DNA of 64,000 nucleotides from Tenacibaculum tangerinum (GTDB lineage Bacteria > Bacteroidota > Bacteroidia > Flavobacteriales > Flavobacteriaceae): NCBI RefSeq assembly GCF_029853675.1, contig NZ_CP122539.1:667001-731000 (forward strand), in the 5' to 3' direction. The notes under the pieces are model-generated. The model ran no database searches, was not told the origin of the DNA, and saw only the letters and a list, made by a program, of their open reading frames with translations. Of the stretch, positions 33,548 to 39,948 are shown piece by piece (the first letter of the stretch is position 1; every line of letters starts with the position of its first letter). Made by a program: the position numbers and the translations under genes.

Positions 33548-34108
33548 ATGTCAAATTTTTTAAGCCCATATAGAGATAACTACCCCAGTAATGTCGAGAA
33601 ATATAACACCCATCTAGCACCTCCGTTAGATGGATATAACGACAATCAAAGACTGTCAAGAAATTTGACTTTAGGCGAAATAAGAAAGGCGTCTTCTGTT
33701 GTAGATGGTGAGGTAAATTTGTTTACTTACATACCTCTTGACAAAAGATTAATTAACGCATTTCAAGCTTTGAGAAATGCGTTAAACGCTCCAATAGTTG
33801 TTAATAGTGCATTTAGAAGTGAAAGACACGAAAAGAAGCAGGGGAGGGATGGCACTAGTCAACATACCTACGGTGCTGCTCTTGACTTACGAGGGAGTGG
33901 ACTTGTTGAACTTGTCAAAGAGGCTTTGTCTACTAAAAACAAGTTGTATCAAACTTTGCGTGCTATTGGTGTTAATGGCTTCGGTGTTTATGAGAATGAT
34001 AATTTTATCCACATAGATGTAAGACAGCCAAAGTCTGATGGTGGCTACGCTTATTGGGAGGGAGACGAGGACGATGAGTTAAAAAAAAAGGAAGCTCTAC
34101 ACCTTTAA
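33548..34108 (+). CDS. M15-family peptidoglycan endopeptidase (prophage lysis or entry enzyme)
   Basis: From ATG 33548 the protein is 186 residues. It contains the M15 zinc site: NSAFRSERHEKKQGRDGTSQ leading to SQHTYGAALDLRGSG (His and Asp ligands) and a later NFIHIDVRQ (His ligand). Enzymes of this type cut stem peptides of the cell wall and serve as lysins or entry factors in ssDNA flavophages. The gene ends in GAG TTA AAA AAA AAG, which includes the classic slippery heptamer A AAA AAG. A -1 shift there adds a transmembrane tail (see the next feature). ATGs farther upstream overlap the previous gene and are rejected. Confidence 0.88.
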   Translation: MSNFLSPYRDNYPSNVEKYNTHLAPPLDGYNDNQRLSRNLTLGEIRKASSVVDGEVNLFTYIPLDKRLINAFQALRNALNAPIVVNSAFRSERHEKKQGRDGTSQHTYGAALDLRGSGLVELVKEALSTKNKLYQTLRAIGVNGFGVYENDNFIHIDVRQPKSDGGYAYWEGDEDDELKKKEALHL

Positions 34109-34191
34109 TTCTGAAACAGATATTAACTATAATAGCTTCTGCGATGACTGTCGTAGGTTTTTACAGGCTTATTAAAAACCGTAAAAAATGA
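34078..34191 (+). CDS. Frame -1 extension encoding a membrane helix (frameshift product or small protein)
   Basis: In the -1 frame relative to the endopeptidase, reading from the A9 run at 34081-34089, there is an open frame without a stop. It encodes KKGSSTPLILKQILTIIASA, then MTVVGFYRLIKNRKK: a membrane helix with a basic end. Its TGA (34189-34191) overlaps the next gene's start as ATGA, strong evidence that this frame is translated. It has no ATG at its beginning. Either -1 frameshifting makes a membrane-anchored endopeptidase, or a 15-residue peptide starts at ATG 34144. Confidence 0.55.
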   Translation, partial: VKKKGSSTPLILKQILTIIASAMTVVGFYRLIKNRKK

Positions 34192-34619
34192 AAAATATAA
34201 TTCAAAAATACGCCCTCTTAATAGGGGGCTTATTATTACTATTTATCCTCTTTTTTCAGTATCTAAAATCTTTTTTTAATTCAAAGAAATTTGGCTTCGA
34301 TGACTATTCTAACTCCTTAGACGAGAATGGTGCGACTATAGATGATTCAAAGGCTTACCGTTTAGCCGACATTCTTCATGTGTCTATGGCTTCTATTGGT
34401 ACTGATTTCGAAAGCATAAAAATAGCCTTATCTGGTCTTTCTCCTTCTGATTATGCTAAGGTTTATAATAGATTCGGTACTCGTGGTTACATAGACATAG
34501 TTGGGGTTGGTACTAACTTACCTACCGCTACTAAGTTGAATTTAACCCAATGGTTTCAAAGTGAGTTAACTAATTATGAAATTTTGGAGCTTAAAAGACT
34601 TTATCCTCTTATCTTTTAG
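34188..34619 (+). CDS. Membrane-anchored prophage protein (143 residues)
   Basis: It has an N-terminal membrane helix (ALLIGGLLLLFILFFQYLKS, about 9-28) and then a helical domain (SKAYRLADILHVSMASIGTD, SGLSPSDYAKVYNRFGTRGY). The second part looks like the annexin-like domains found in small phage and flavobacterial proteins, although that is only a resemblance. The start overlaps the -1 frame stop (ATGA). A virion-membrane or vertex protein is plausible. Confidence 0.7.
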   Translation: MKNIIQKYALLIGGLLLLFILFFQYLKSFFNSKKFGFDDYSNSLDENGATIDDSKAYRLADILHVSMASIGTDFESIKIALSGLSPSDYAKVYNRFGTRGYIDIVGVGTNLPTATKLNLTQWFQSELTNYEILELKRLYPLIF

Positions 34620-34716
34620 ATTTTCTACCTATGAAGTAAAACAGTAAACCTACAGCAATTGTATATATGCAAGCTATTACAATTAATTCAGGTACTCCGA
34701 TAAATAAGTATTTCAT
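34609..34716 (-). CDS. 35-residue antisense membrane protein of the prophage
   Basis: On the minus strand, ATG 34716 opens a 35-codon frame: MKYLFIGVPELIVIACIYTI, then AVGLLFYFIGRKSKR and TAA. It is almost entirely one hydrophobic helix with a positively charged end, much better than chance for this AT-rich spacer. It fills the only gap in the plus-strand gene array, between 34619 and 34758. It could be an immunity, holin-like or regulatory peptide. It is the only minus-strand gene in the element. Confidence 0.45.
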   Translation of the reverse strand: MKYLFIGVPELIVIACIYTIAVGLLFYFIGRKSKR

Positions 34717-34757
34717 AAGACGAATTTTTAATTAACCTTTCAAAAATACTAAAATAA

Positions 34758-34946
34758 ATGAATAATCTAGCTATAAATGCATTAAACGGTGTTTCGGGGC
34801 TTTCTATAAGCATTGCAGAAAACACCCCAATACCAGTTATTATTTATGCGGTTGTTCTCCTTATCACGGAGATATACAAGTACAAAAAATCAAAAATAAA
34901 ACAATGCAGTGATGACTGCAAAAAAGATAAAAATAATGTTAATTAG
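34758..34946 (+). CDS. Small membrane protein of the prophage (62 residues)
   Basis: One transmembrane helix (IPVIIYAVVLLITEIYKYKK) follows a short polar N-terminus. The tail is charged with two cysteines (CSDDCKK). A holin or virion-membrane role is possible. No family was recognised. Its end overlaps the next gene by 35 bases. Confidence 0.6.
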   Translation: MNNLAINALNGVSGLSISIAENTPIPVIIYAVVLLITEIYKYKKSKIKQCSDDCKKDKNNVN

Positions 34947-35109
34947 TTTTTTTGTAATAGTGTTGATAGTTTTCGCTAGTTTCTTTTCTCTTACTTTTTT
35001 ATTGATTTTTATACTATTGAGAATAAACAAACTTAAGCATTTAAGGGAGTATAGAAGCACTTTATTAAGTGGAGATTGTCAGCTTTACGAAACAACACAA
35101 AAAAAATAA
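34912..35109 (+). CDS. Small membrane protein of the prophage (65 residues)
   Basis: From ATG 34912 (a GTG at 34909 is also possible) the peptide has two adjacent hydrophobic stretches (IMLISFFVIVLIVFASFFSL and TFLLIFILLRI), then a basic region and a polar tail. The strongly hydrophobic hairpin-like character resembles holins. The overlap with the previous gene in another frame suggests coupled translation. Confidence 0.55.
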   Translation: MTAKKIKIMLISFFVIVLIVFASFFSLTFLLIFILLRINKLKHLREYRSTLLSGDCQLYETTQKK

Positions 35110-35115
35110 AAAATT

Positions 35116-35502
35116 ATGAGTGAAACGATACAAATAGAAAAACAATACATTAAGTTAAATGGTTTAACATTTATTGCTGAACCTGTTTTTGTACAATTAT
35201 CTCTTGAAGCCACTGGCGGTGTTCCTGAGTTAAAAAAGGTATATTTATCAGAAAATGAATTTTTTTACGGTGATTTATCTTGTGATACTTATGGCTTTTC
35301 CGATACATCATTTAAAGTTGGGGTTAACGGTGAATTATATTCCTTATCTTTCCCAGAGCTTGACTTTAAACGAAAAATGTTTTTTGATAACTTGTCAACT
35401 TTTCGTCCTGTTCAGTTTTTTTTTAACGGTCTCAAGCTTCGATTGTTAGGAGAATTTGAACCAACACTTCCATTTTATGATACAATAGAGGTTTATTTAT
35501 AA
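35116..35502 (+). CDS. Last prophage gene, unknown beta-rich protein (128 residues)
   Basis: The protein starts MSETIQIEKQYIKLNGLTFI and is rich in predicted beta strands and aromatic residues, without a signal or helix. It is the last gene before the terminator and right att site. In related small phages the distal gene can encode a spike or receptor-binding protein, but there is no direct support for that here. Confidence 0.62.
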   Translation: MSETIQIEKQYIKLNGLTFIAEPVFVQLSLEATGGVPELKKVYLSENEFFYGDLSCDTYGFSDTSFKVGVNGELYSLSFPELDFKRKMFFDNLSTFRPVQFFFNGLKLRLLGEFEPTLPFYDTIEVYL

Positions 35503-35509
35503 AACAAAA

Positions 35510-35540
35510 AAACAGCACTCAAAAGGTGCTGTTTCTTTTT
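35510..35540 (+). terminator. Prophage transcription terminator
   Basis: AAACAGCAC (35510-35518) pairs with GTGCTGTTT (35526-35534), 7-base loop, followed by CTTTTT. Confidence 0.85.
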
Positions 35541-35551
35541 GCAATCAATTT

Positions 35552-35601
35552 TTTTAAAACACTTTTTTTTTACTTTTTTTTACTTTTTTTTACTTTTTTT
35601 T
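35552..35601 (+). repeat. Tandem TACTTTTTTT repeats
   Basis: Four copies of a 10-base unit TACTTTTTTT (the first with an extra C-A context) lie between the prophage terminator and the dif site. On the other strand they read AAAAAAAGTA. They have no coding content and could mark a replication or packaging signal of the ssDNA genome. Confidence 0.7.
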
Positions 35602-35910
35602 ATGCTTTAGCGCACGTAGTAATTTTTGAATTTTATTGCCTTAAAAGGTTGTTTTTTTTAATTCTTGTGTAGCGCAGCGGAACTTTTTAAAAAAAGAACC
35701 AACCTTTGCAATTTTGATTCAATAGTACGCTAATTTTCCAATACAAATAATTTTCGTTATTTTTGTGATATTATTAACCACGTTCATTTACATAAATTAT
35801 GTTTAATCATAGAAATAGTTATTGAAGATAAAAACATTTGTTATAGCGTTTTATGTCTCTTCAAATATGTTCCGTTGGCGTTATTTTAACGCTTTTTTTT
35901 GAGTATCTAT

Positions 35911-35938
35911 TTGTACTATAATTAATATTATGTTAAAT
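35911..35938 (+). other. Chromosomal dif site / right prophage attachment site
   Basis: TTGTACTATAA-TTAATA-TTATGTTAAAT has the 11-6-11 layout of XerCD dif. The right arm TTATGTTAAAT is identical to the XerD-binding arm of E. coli dif, and the left arm ends in ATAA as expected for XerC. It marks the chromosome dimer resolution site and so the replication terminus. The prophage abuts its left side and has rebuilt a complete dif. Confidence 0.9.
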
Positions 35939-36223
35939 AAGATATTTTTAAACAAAAAATAGTATTCTTTCTTATACGTCACTAAAACCTATAATTTAGG
36001 TACAAAAGCTAAAAACTTTTAAATAAGTTATAAAATTTATAAGAAAAAAGTAGGGTAAATTCAATTCTGACTGTTTAAGTATATGTAAGTCTATAAAAAA
36101 TATAAAGACGCTGTTTTAGGATAAAAAACCCTTCAATTTTTTCAGATTTTAAACTAATCCACAAACATATTCTAAGCAGCGTTTTTTTTAAAATTTACAA
36201 AATCATCACACTAATTGTTATTT
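35939..36223. other. Non-coding region right of dif
   Basis: No gene is supported. A long-loop hairpin is visible: ACGCTGTTTTAG (36109-36120) is mirrored by CTAAGCAGCGT (36172-36182) with a T run after it, which may terminate a short RNA. The rest is AT-rich without obvious repeats. Confidence 0.4.
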
Positions 36224-36247
36224 GGGCTGTTTTTACAGCCCTTTTTT
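36224..36247 (+). terminator. Intrinsic terminator upstream of the MFS gene
   Basis: GGGCTGT (36224-36230), loop TTTT and ACAGCCC (36235-36241) are followed by a T run. Confidence 0.8.
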
Positions 36248-36283
36248 ATGGGCATACAAACTCTTTAACTCAAATAAAGACAC

Positions 36284-36291
36284 TATTTTTG
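36284..36291 (+). promoter_or_regulatory. Promoter -7 box of the MFS gene, near-leaderless
   Basis: TATTTTTG is an exact -7 box and the ATG at 36296 is only 4 bases away, so the mRNA should start at or next to the start codon. Confidence 0.6.
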
Positions 36292-36295
36292 CCCA

Positions 36296-37495
36296 ATGCA
36301 AAAAAATAATCAATCAAAATTAGAGTTTATAGCTTTAATGGCATCTCTAATGTCATTGGTCGCTTTGTCTATTGATGCATTGCTGCCTGCACTACAAGAA
36401 ATCGGATTGAGTATTCATAGTTCAGAAAATTCTAATGACAATCAGCTCTTAATAACCATGATTTTTTTAGGCTTGGGTTTGGGTCAGTTAATTTCTGGAC
36501 CAATTTCTGACAGCTTAGGAAGAAAACCAGTCATTTATGGAGGTTTTTTACTTTTCGTAATAGCAAGCTTTGTTTGTGTAAATGCCACAAGTATTGAAAT
36601 AATGATTTTTGGAAGAGTTTTACAAGGTATTGGCTTATCGGCACCAAGAACGATTAGTATTGCCATGGTTCGCGATAGTTTTAGCGGAAATTACATGGCT
36701 AAAATTATGTCGTTTATCGTTGTTGTTTTTATTTTGGTTCCTGTAGTAGCTCCTGCTATTGGCAAGCTACTATTAGATTTTTACGGTTGGAAATCAATAT
36801 TTTACAGTCAATTACTATTCGGATTTATCGTTATGTTTTGGCTGTGGAAACGTCAACCCGAAACACTAAAAAAAGAAAATAGAATTCCACTATCCTTTGG
36901 TCTGTTCTTTAGTGGTTTGCAAGAATTTATACAATACAAACAAGCCGTTATTTTTACCTTGATATCAGGATTCATCACAGGGTCGTTTATGGTGTATTTA
37001 AGTGCCTCTCAACAAATTTTTCAAGAGCAATACTCTTTAGTAGATGAGTTTCCGTATATTTTTGCAGGATTGGCTATTTCAGTAGGATTCGCAACTTTTT
37101 TAAATGGCTCATTTGTAATGAAATTTGGCATGTACAAACTAGTTTCTTTCTTTTTAGTTGTATTTTCTGTAATTCCTATTATGTACATACTACTTTTTCA
37201 AAAAGGAAATCCAAGTATCGTTATCTTATTACTATTTTTTGCCTTACAATTTTTTGCTATCGGATTTTTATTTGGAAATCTTCGTGCCTTGGCAATGCAG
37301 CCTTTGGGGCATATTGCAGGAATTGGGGCTGCGATTAACGGATTTGTTTCTACAATAATGGCAGTACCTATTGCTACCTTTATTGGTAGAAATGTCGAAA
37401 CGACCACGCTCCCACTCTTTATCGGCTTTTTTGTGTGCGGGGTGGCTTCTTTACTTTTGTTAAATTTTACTAAGCTAAAAACAGTTAATGAATAA
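36296..37495 (+). CDS. MFS multidrug exporter, Bcr/CflA type
   Basis: The 399-residue protein has 12 predicted membrane helices. It carries the Bcr/CflA motifs: LSIDALLPALQEIG at the first helix, GLGLGQLISGPISDSLGRKPVIYGG (motif A between helices 2 and 3), and VPVVAPAIGKLLLDFYGWKSIFY. Members expel drugs such as bicyclomycin, chloramphenicol or sulfonamides by proton antiport. The substrate here is unknown. The truC gene overlaps or directly follows. Confidence 0.92.
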   Translation: MQKNNQSKLEFIALMASLMSLVALSIDALLPALQEIGLSIHSSENSNDNQLLITMIFLGLGLGQLISGPISDSLGRKPVIYGGFLLFVIASFVCVNATSIEIMIFGRVLQGIGLSAPRTISIAMVRDSFSGNYMAKIMSFIVVVFILVPVVAPAIGKLLLDFYGWKSIFYSQLLFGFIVMFWLWKRQPETLKKENRIPLSFGLFFSGLQEFIQYKQAVIFTLISGFITGSFMVYLSASQQIFQEQYSLVDEFPYIFAGLAISVGFATFLNGSFVMKFGMYKLVSFFLVVFSVIPIMYILLFQKGNPSIVILLLFFALQFFAIGFLFGNLRALAMQPLGHIAGIGAAINGFVSTIMAVPIATFIGRNVETTTLPLFIGFFVCGVASLLLLNFTKLKTVNE

Positions 37496-37499
37496 TACA

Positions 37500-38195
37500 A
37501 TGAAGTTAGCTATTCTTTACGAAGATGAATACATATTGTGTGTCGTAAAACCAAATAATGTGGTGGTACACCATGCGCATCATTCTAGAAATGTTGCAGA
37601 GGAAGACTCTTTACTACAAATGATTACGCAACAATTGGGTGAGAAAATGTACCCCATACACCGATTGGATAGAAAAACTTCAGGAATCATGCTACTGGCT
37701 AAAGAAACAAGGTTTGTAGCACAATTTCAAGAGTTATTTACCAACAATGAAATTCAAAAAACGTATCACGGTATTGTTAGAGGGCATGCGCCAGAATCTA
37801 AAATTATTGATTCACCTGTTAAAGGAAGAGATGCAAATGTGCATAAAGATGCAGAAACACACTTGTTTACGATGAAAACTGCCACGATTAACATCCCTGT
37901 AAAGCCGTATGACTCCTCAAGGTATAGTTTGGTAAAACTAGAACCTAAAACAGGAAGATTGCACCAGTTACGCATTCACATGAATAAAATTAGTCATCCA
38001 CTCATAGGAGATCCAAAGTATGGAGATAAAAATCATAATACGATGTTTGTAGAGAATTTTGGTTGTGAAAACTTATTCTTACACGCATACTCACTAGAGT
38101 TTATCCATCCTTTTTCAAAGAAAAAACTTTTTATTAAAGCTGATTATCCTAAAGATTGGTATGTAGTTTTAGAAAAGGTTTTTCAAATGTATTGA
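37500..38195 (+). CDS. truC: tRNA pseudouridine synthase C (RluA family)
   Basis: The protein (231 residues from ATG 37500; an in-frame ATG at 37488 overlaps the MFS stop) begins MKLAILYEDEYILCVVKPNN. It contains the catalytic HRLDRKTSGIMLLAK with the nucleophilic aspartate, plus KTYHGIVRG and GRLHQLRIHMNKISHPLIGD. Length and the lack of an S4 domain fit TruC, which makes pseudouridine 65 in tRNA. It is co-transcribed with the exporter. Confidence 0.9.
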   Translation: MKLAILYEDEYILCVVKPNNVVVHHAHHSRNVAEEDSLLQMITQQLGEKMYPIHRLDRKTSGIMLLAKETRFVAQFQELFTNNEIQKTYHGIVRGHAPESKIIDSPVKGRDANVHKDAETHLFTMKTATINIPVKPYDSSRYSLVKLEPKTGRLHQLRIHMNKISHPLIGDPKYGDKNHNTMFVENFGCENLFLHAYSLEFIHPFSKKKLFIKADYPKDWYVVLEKVFQMY

Positions 38196-38276
38196 ATACC
38201 CTTAGAATATGCGTAAAATTCAAACAAACAATTTGATGCTATTTACTTAAAAATAGCATACAATAATTAACAATAT

Positions 38277-38310
38277 AAAAGGGTAACATTTTGAATGCTA
38301 CCCTTTTTTT
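38277..38310. terminator. Bidirectional terminator between truC and the Lrp gene
   Basis: AAAAGGGTAACATT (38277-38290) and AATGCTACCCTTTT (38294-38307) form a 14-bp stem with one mismatch, with A and T runs on the two sides. It serves convergent genes. Confidence 0.85.
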
Positions 38311-38330
38311 ACCTTTATTGGGTAGTAAAT

Positions 38331-38810
38331 TTAAATATCTTTAAAAATGGCATGCATTAAACGTTTTTTATCATTAATGCTTTCTTCAAGTGCAATCATG
38401 GTTTCTGTTCTATTAACACCGTGAATTTCATCTATTCTATAAATAATATCTTTGGCATCGTTGGTGTTTTTAGCTCGTACTTTACAAAAAATATTGTATT
38501 TACCAGCAGTTACATAAGCAACCGTTACATTTGGAATTAATCTCAGGTTATCTAATACATGCTGTGTCATAGATGTTTTTTCTAAAAAAACACCCACATG
38601 AGCAATGAATGAATATCCCATTTTTTCATAGTTCAAGGTTAAAGTAGATCCCTGAATAATTCCTTCATCCTCCATTTTTTTTACACGAACATGAATTGTA
38701 CCTGCTGATACTAATAATTTTTTTGCAATGTCTGTAAAAGGGGTACGCGCATTTTCTATTAAAATGTCTAAAATTTGATGATCAATTTCATCTAATATGA
38801 ACTTCTTCAT
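38331..38810 (-). CDS. Lrp/AsnC family transcriptional regulator
   Basis: The 159-residue protein has an N-terminal winged helix-turn-helix (LDEIDHQILDILIENARTPF ... VSAGTIHVRVKKMEDEGII) and a C-terminal RAM domain (about 70-150) that binds amino acids and forms the octamer. Family members control amino-acid metabolism and transport. The neighbouring minus-strand operon (M14 peptidase and a class V PLP enzyme) and the palindromes upstream of it are possible targets. Confidence 0.93.
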   Translation of the reverse strand: MKKFILDEIDHQILDILIENARTPFTDIAKKLLVSAGTIHVRVKKMEDEGIIQGSTLTLNYEKMGYSFIAHVGVFLEKTSMTQHVLDNLRLIPNVTVAYVTAGKYNIFCKVRAKNTNDAKDIIYRIDEIHGVNRTETMIALEESINDKKRLMHAIFKDI

Positions 38811-38891
38811 TTTTTGTTATCTTCAAGTAATTATGCTAAAATATAGTTTTTTTCTAAAAAAAATAAGTTTTAGTTAATAAAAAAAGAAAGA

Positions 38892-39947
38892 TCAATTGTT
38901 TTTTTTGAATTCTTTATGTGCTAGATATAAAGATAAATCACCTTCTTTTTCCTTTGTTAAAACAAGTGCAAACTTACCATTTTCTATAGTTTCTACATAC
39001 TGATAGGCCATATCTTTTTCATTATTTTTTGAGCGGTAAATAACGTCATAGAAGTTCTTGATATTGTTCGGAATGGCTAAATATTTTTTAAATTCTGTAA
39101 AGTTTTCTGTTGATGAAATGTGATACATACCTTGTAATAAGGCATAGAAATTATATTTACGCACTTCTTCCCTATCATAATCATTTGCAAAATGACCTGC
39201 TTCTATGAGAATAGTGTTGTGTCCTAACTTTTGAAAATTATCTCCAGTTGCTGTTGGGTAAAATTCATCGGTATAACGACCAACATGATTGGGAATGATT
39301 TCTTGTAGCAAATCATTCATTGCTACAATTACATTCATCGTTTCTTTTCTTCCTTCTGTAATTGCACGTGTTTCTTCTTCAGAAGGAGCTAAAAAAGAAA
39401 TGGTTGCTGGGTTTTGAGTTCCTTCAACACCAAAAATGGTTCTTTGATCGTGTAAGTTGAAGCAAAATTCAGGATTTACTTCTTCTAAAACACTGCGTAA
39501 AAGTTTACTTTCTTTAGCCTTTAATTCTACTGCATCTCTATTTAAGTCTACACTGTTCGCATTTACACGTGTATATGCTTGTGCCCCATCTGGGTTTAAC
39601 ATAGGAACAATGGTAATGCTACAGTTTGTTAAAATAGATTGTGTTATTTCGTGAGTAGAATATTGCTGAATAAAGTTTAAAAAGTCGAAAATTGCCTTGG
39701 TACCAGTGCTCTCGTTACCGTGCATTTGACTCCAAACAAGAATTTTCTTTTTTCCTTTGCCTAATTTTAATTGGTAAATAGCTCTTCCTTGTTCAGATTC
39801 TCCAATAATTTTTGTTTGAATACCTGAGTTTTGTAAACTTAAATACAAAGGCTCTATATCTTCGAGTGTTATCCATCTACCAGATATAGAGTTTTCTTTT
39901 ATTTTTGAATAATTATCTTCTAAAAAAGAGCTATTTATGTGTGTCAT
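38892..39947 (-). CDS. M14-family zinc carboxypeptidase, cytoplasmic
   Basis: The 351-residue protein has the M14 zinc ligands: MHGNES (His76, Glu79) and FNLHDQR (His166). It also has VPMLNPDG, SVDLNRDA (substrate Arg) and ILIEAGHF (catalytic Glu region). No signal peptide is present, so it probably trims peptides or a modified amino acid in the cytoplasm. It starts 1 base after the stop of the PLP enzyme gene, so the two enzymes form an operon and may act in one pathway. Confidence 0.9.
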   Translation of the reverse strand: MTHINSSFLEDNYSKIKENSISGRWITLEDIEPLYLSLQNSGIQTKIIGESEQGRAIYQLKLGKGKKKILVWSQMHGNESTGTKAIFDFLNFIQQYSTHEITQSILTNCSITIVPMLNPDGAQAYTRVNANSVDLNRDAVELKAKESKLLRSVLEEVNPEFCFNLHDQRTIFGVEGTQNPATISFLAPSEEETRAITEGRKETMNVIVAMNDLLQEIIPNHVGRYTDEFYPTATGDNFQKLGHNTILIEAGHFANDYDREEVRKYNFYALLQGMYHISSTENFTEFKKYLAIPNNIKNFYDVIYRSKNNEKDMAYQYVETIENGKFALVLTKEKEGDLSLYLAHKEFKKNN

Positions 39948-39948
39948 A

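Larger units (their letters stand above)
28359..35931 (+). mobile_element. dif-integrated prophage of a small ssDNA virus (about 7.55 kb)
   Basis: The unit between the two 20-bp direct repeats is 7,553 bp, a typical size for a circular ssDNA phage genome. It encodes 15 or more small, tightly packed genes on one strand: an HUH replication initiator with an origin-like hairpin, a candidate major capsid protein, several single-helix membrane proteins and an M15 endopeptidase. It has no integrase, and the att sites are the host XerCD dif site. Content resembles tailless ssDNA phages of flavobacteria (Cellulophaga and Flavobacterium ssDNA phages) rather than long tailed phages. All main genes look intact, so it may be active. 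Confidence 0.88.

Noticed and set aside
35552..35601. A CRISPR or terminator array
   Set aside because: Simple T-rich tandem repeats without spacers or stem-forming ability.
28359..35931. A phage integrase or transposase in the element
   Set aside because: None of the prophage proteins shows tyrosine- or serine-recombinase motifs; the att sites point to host XerCD.
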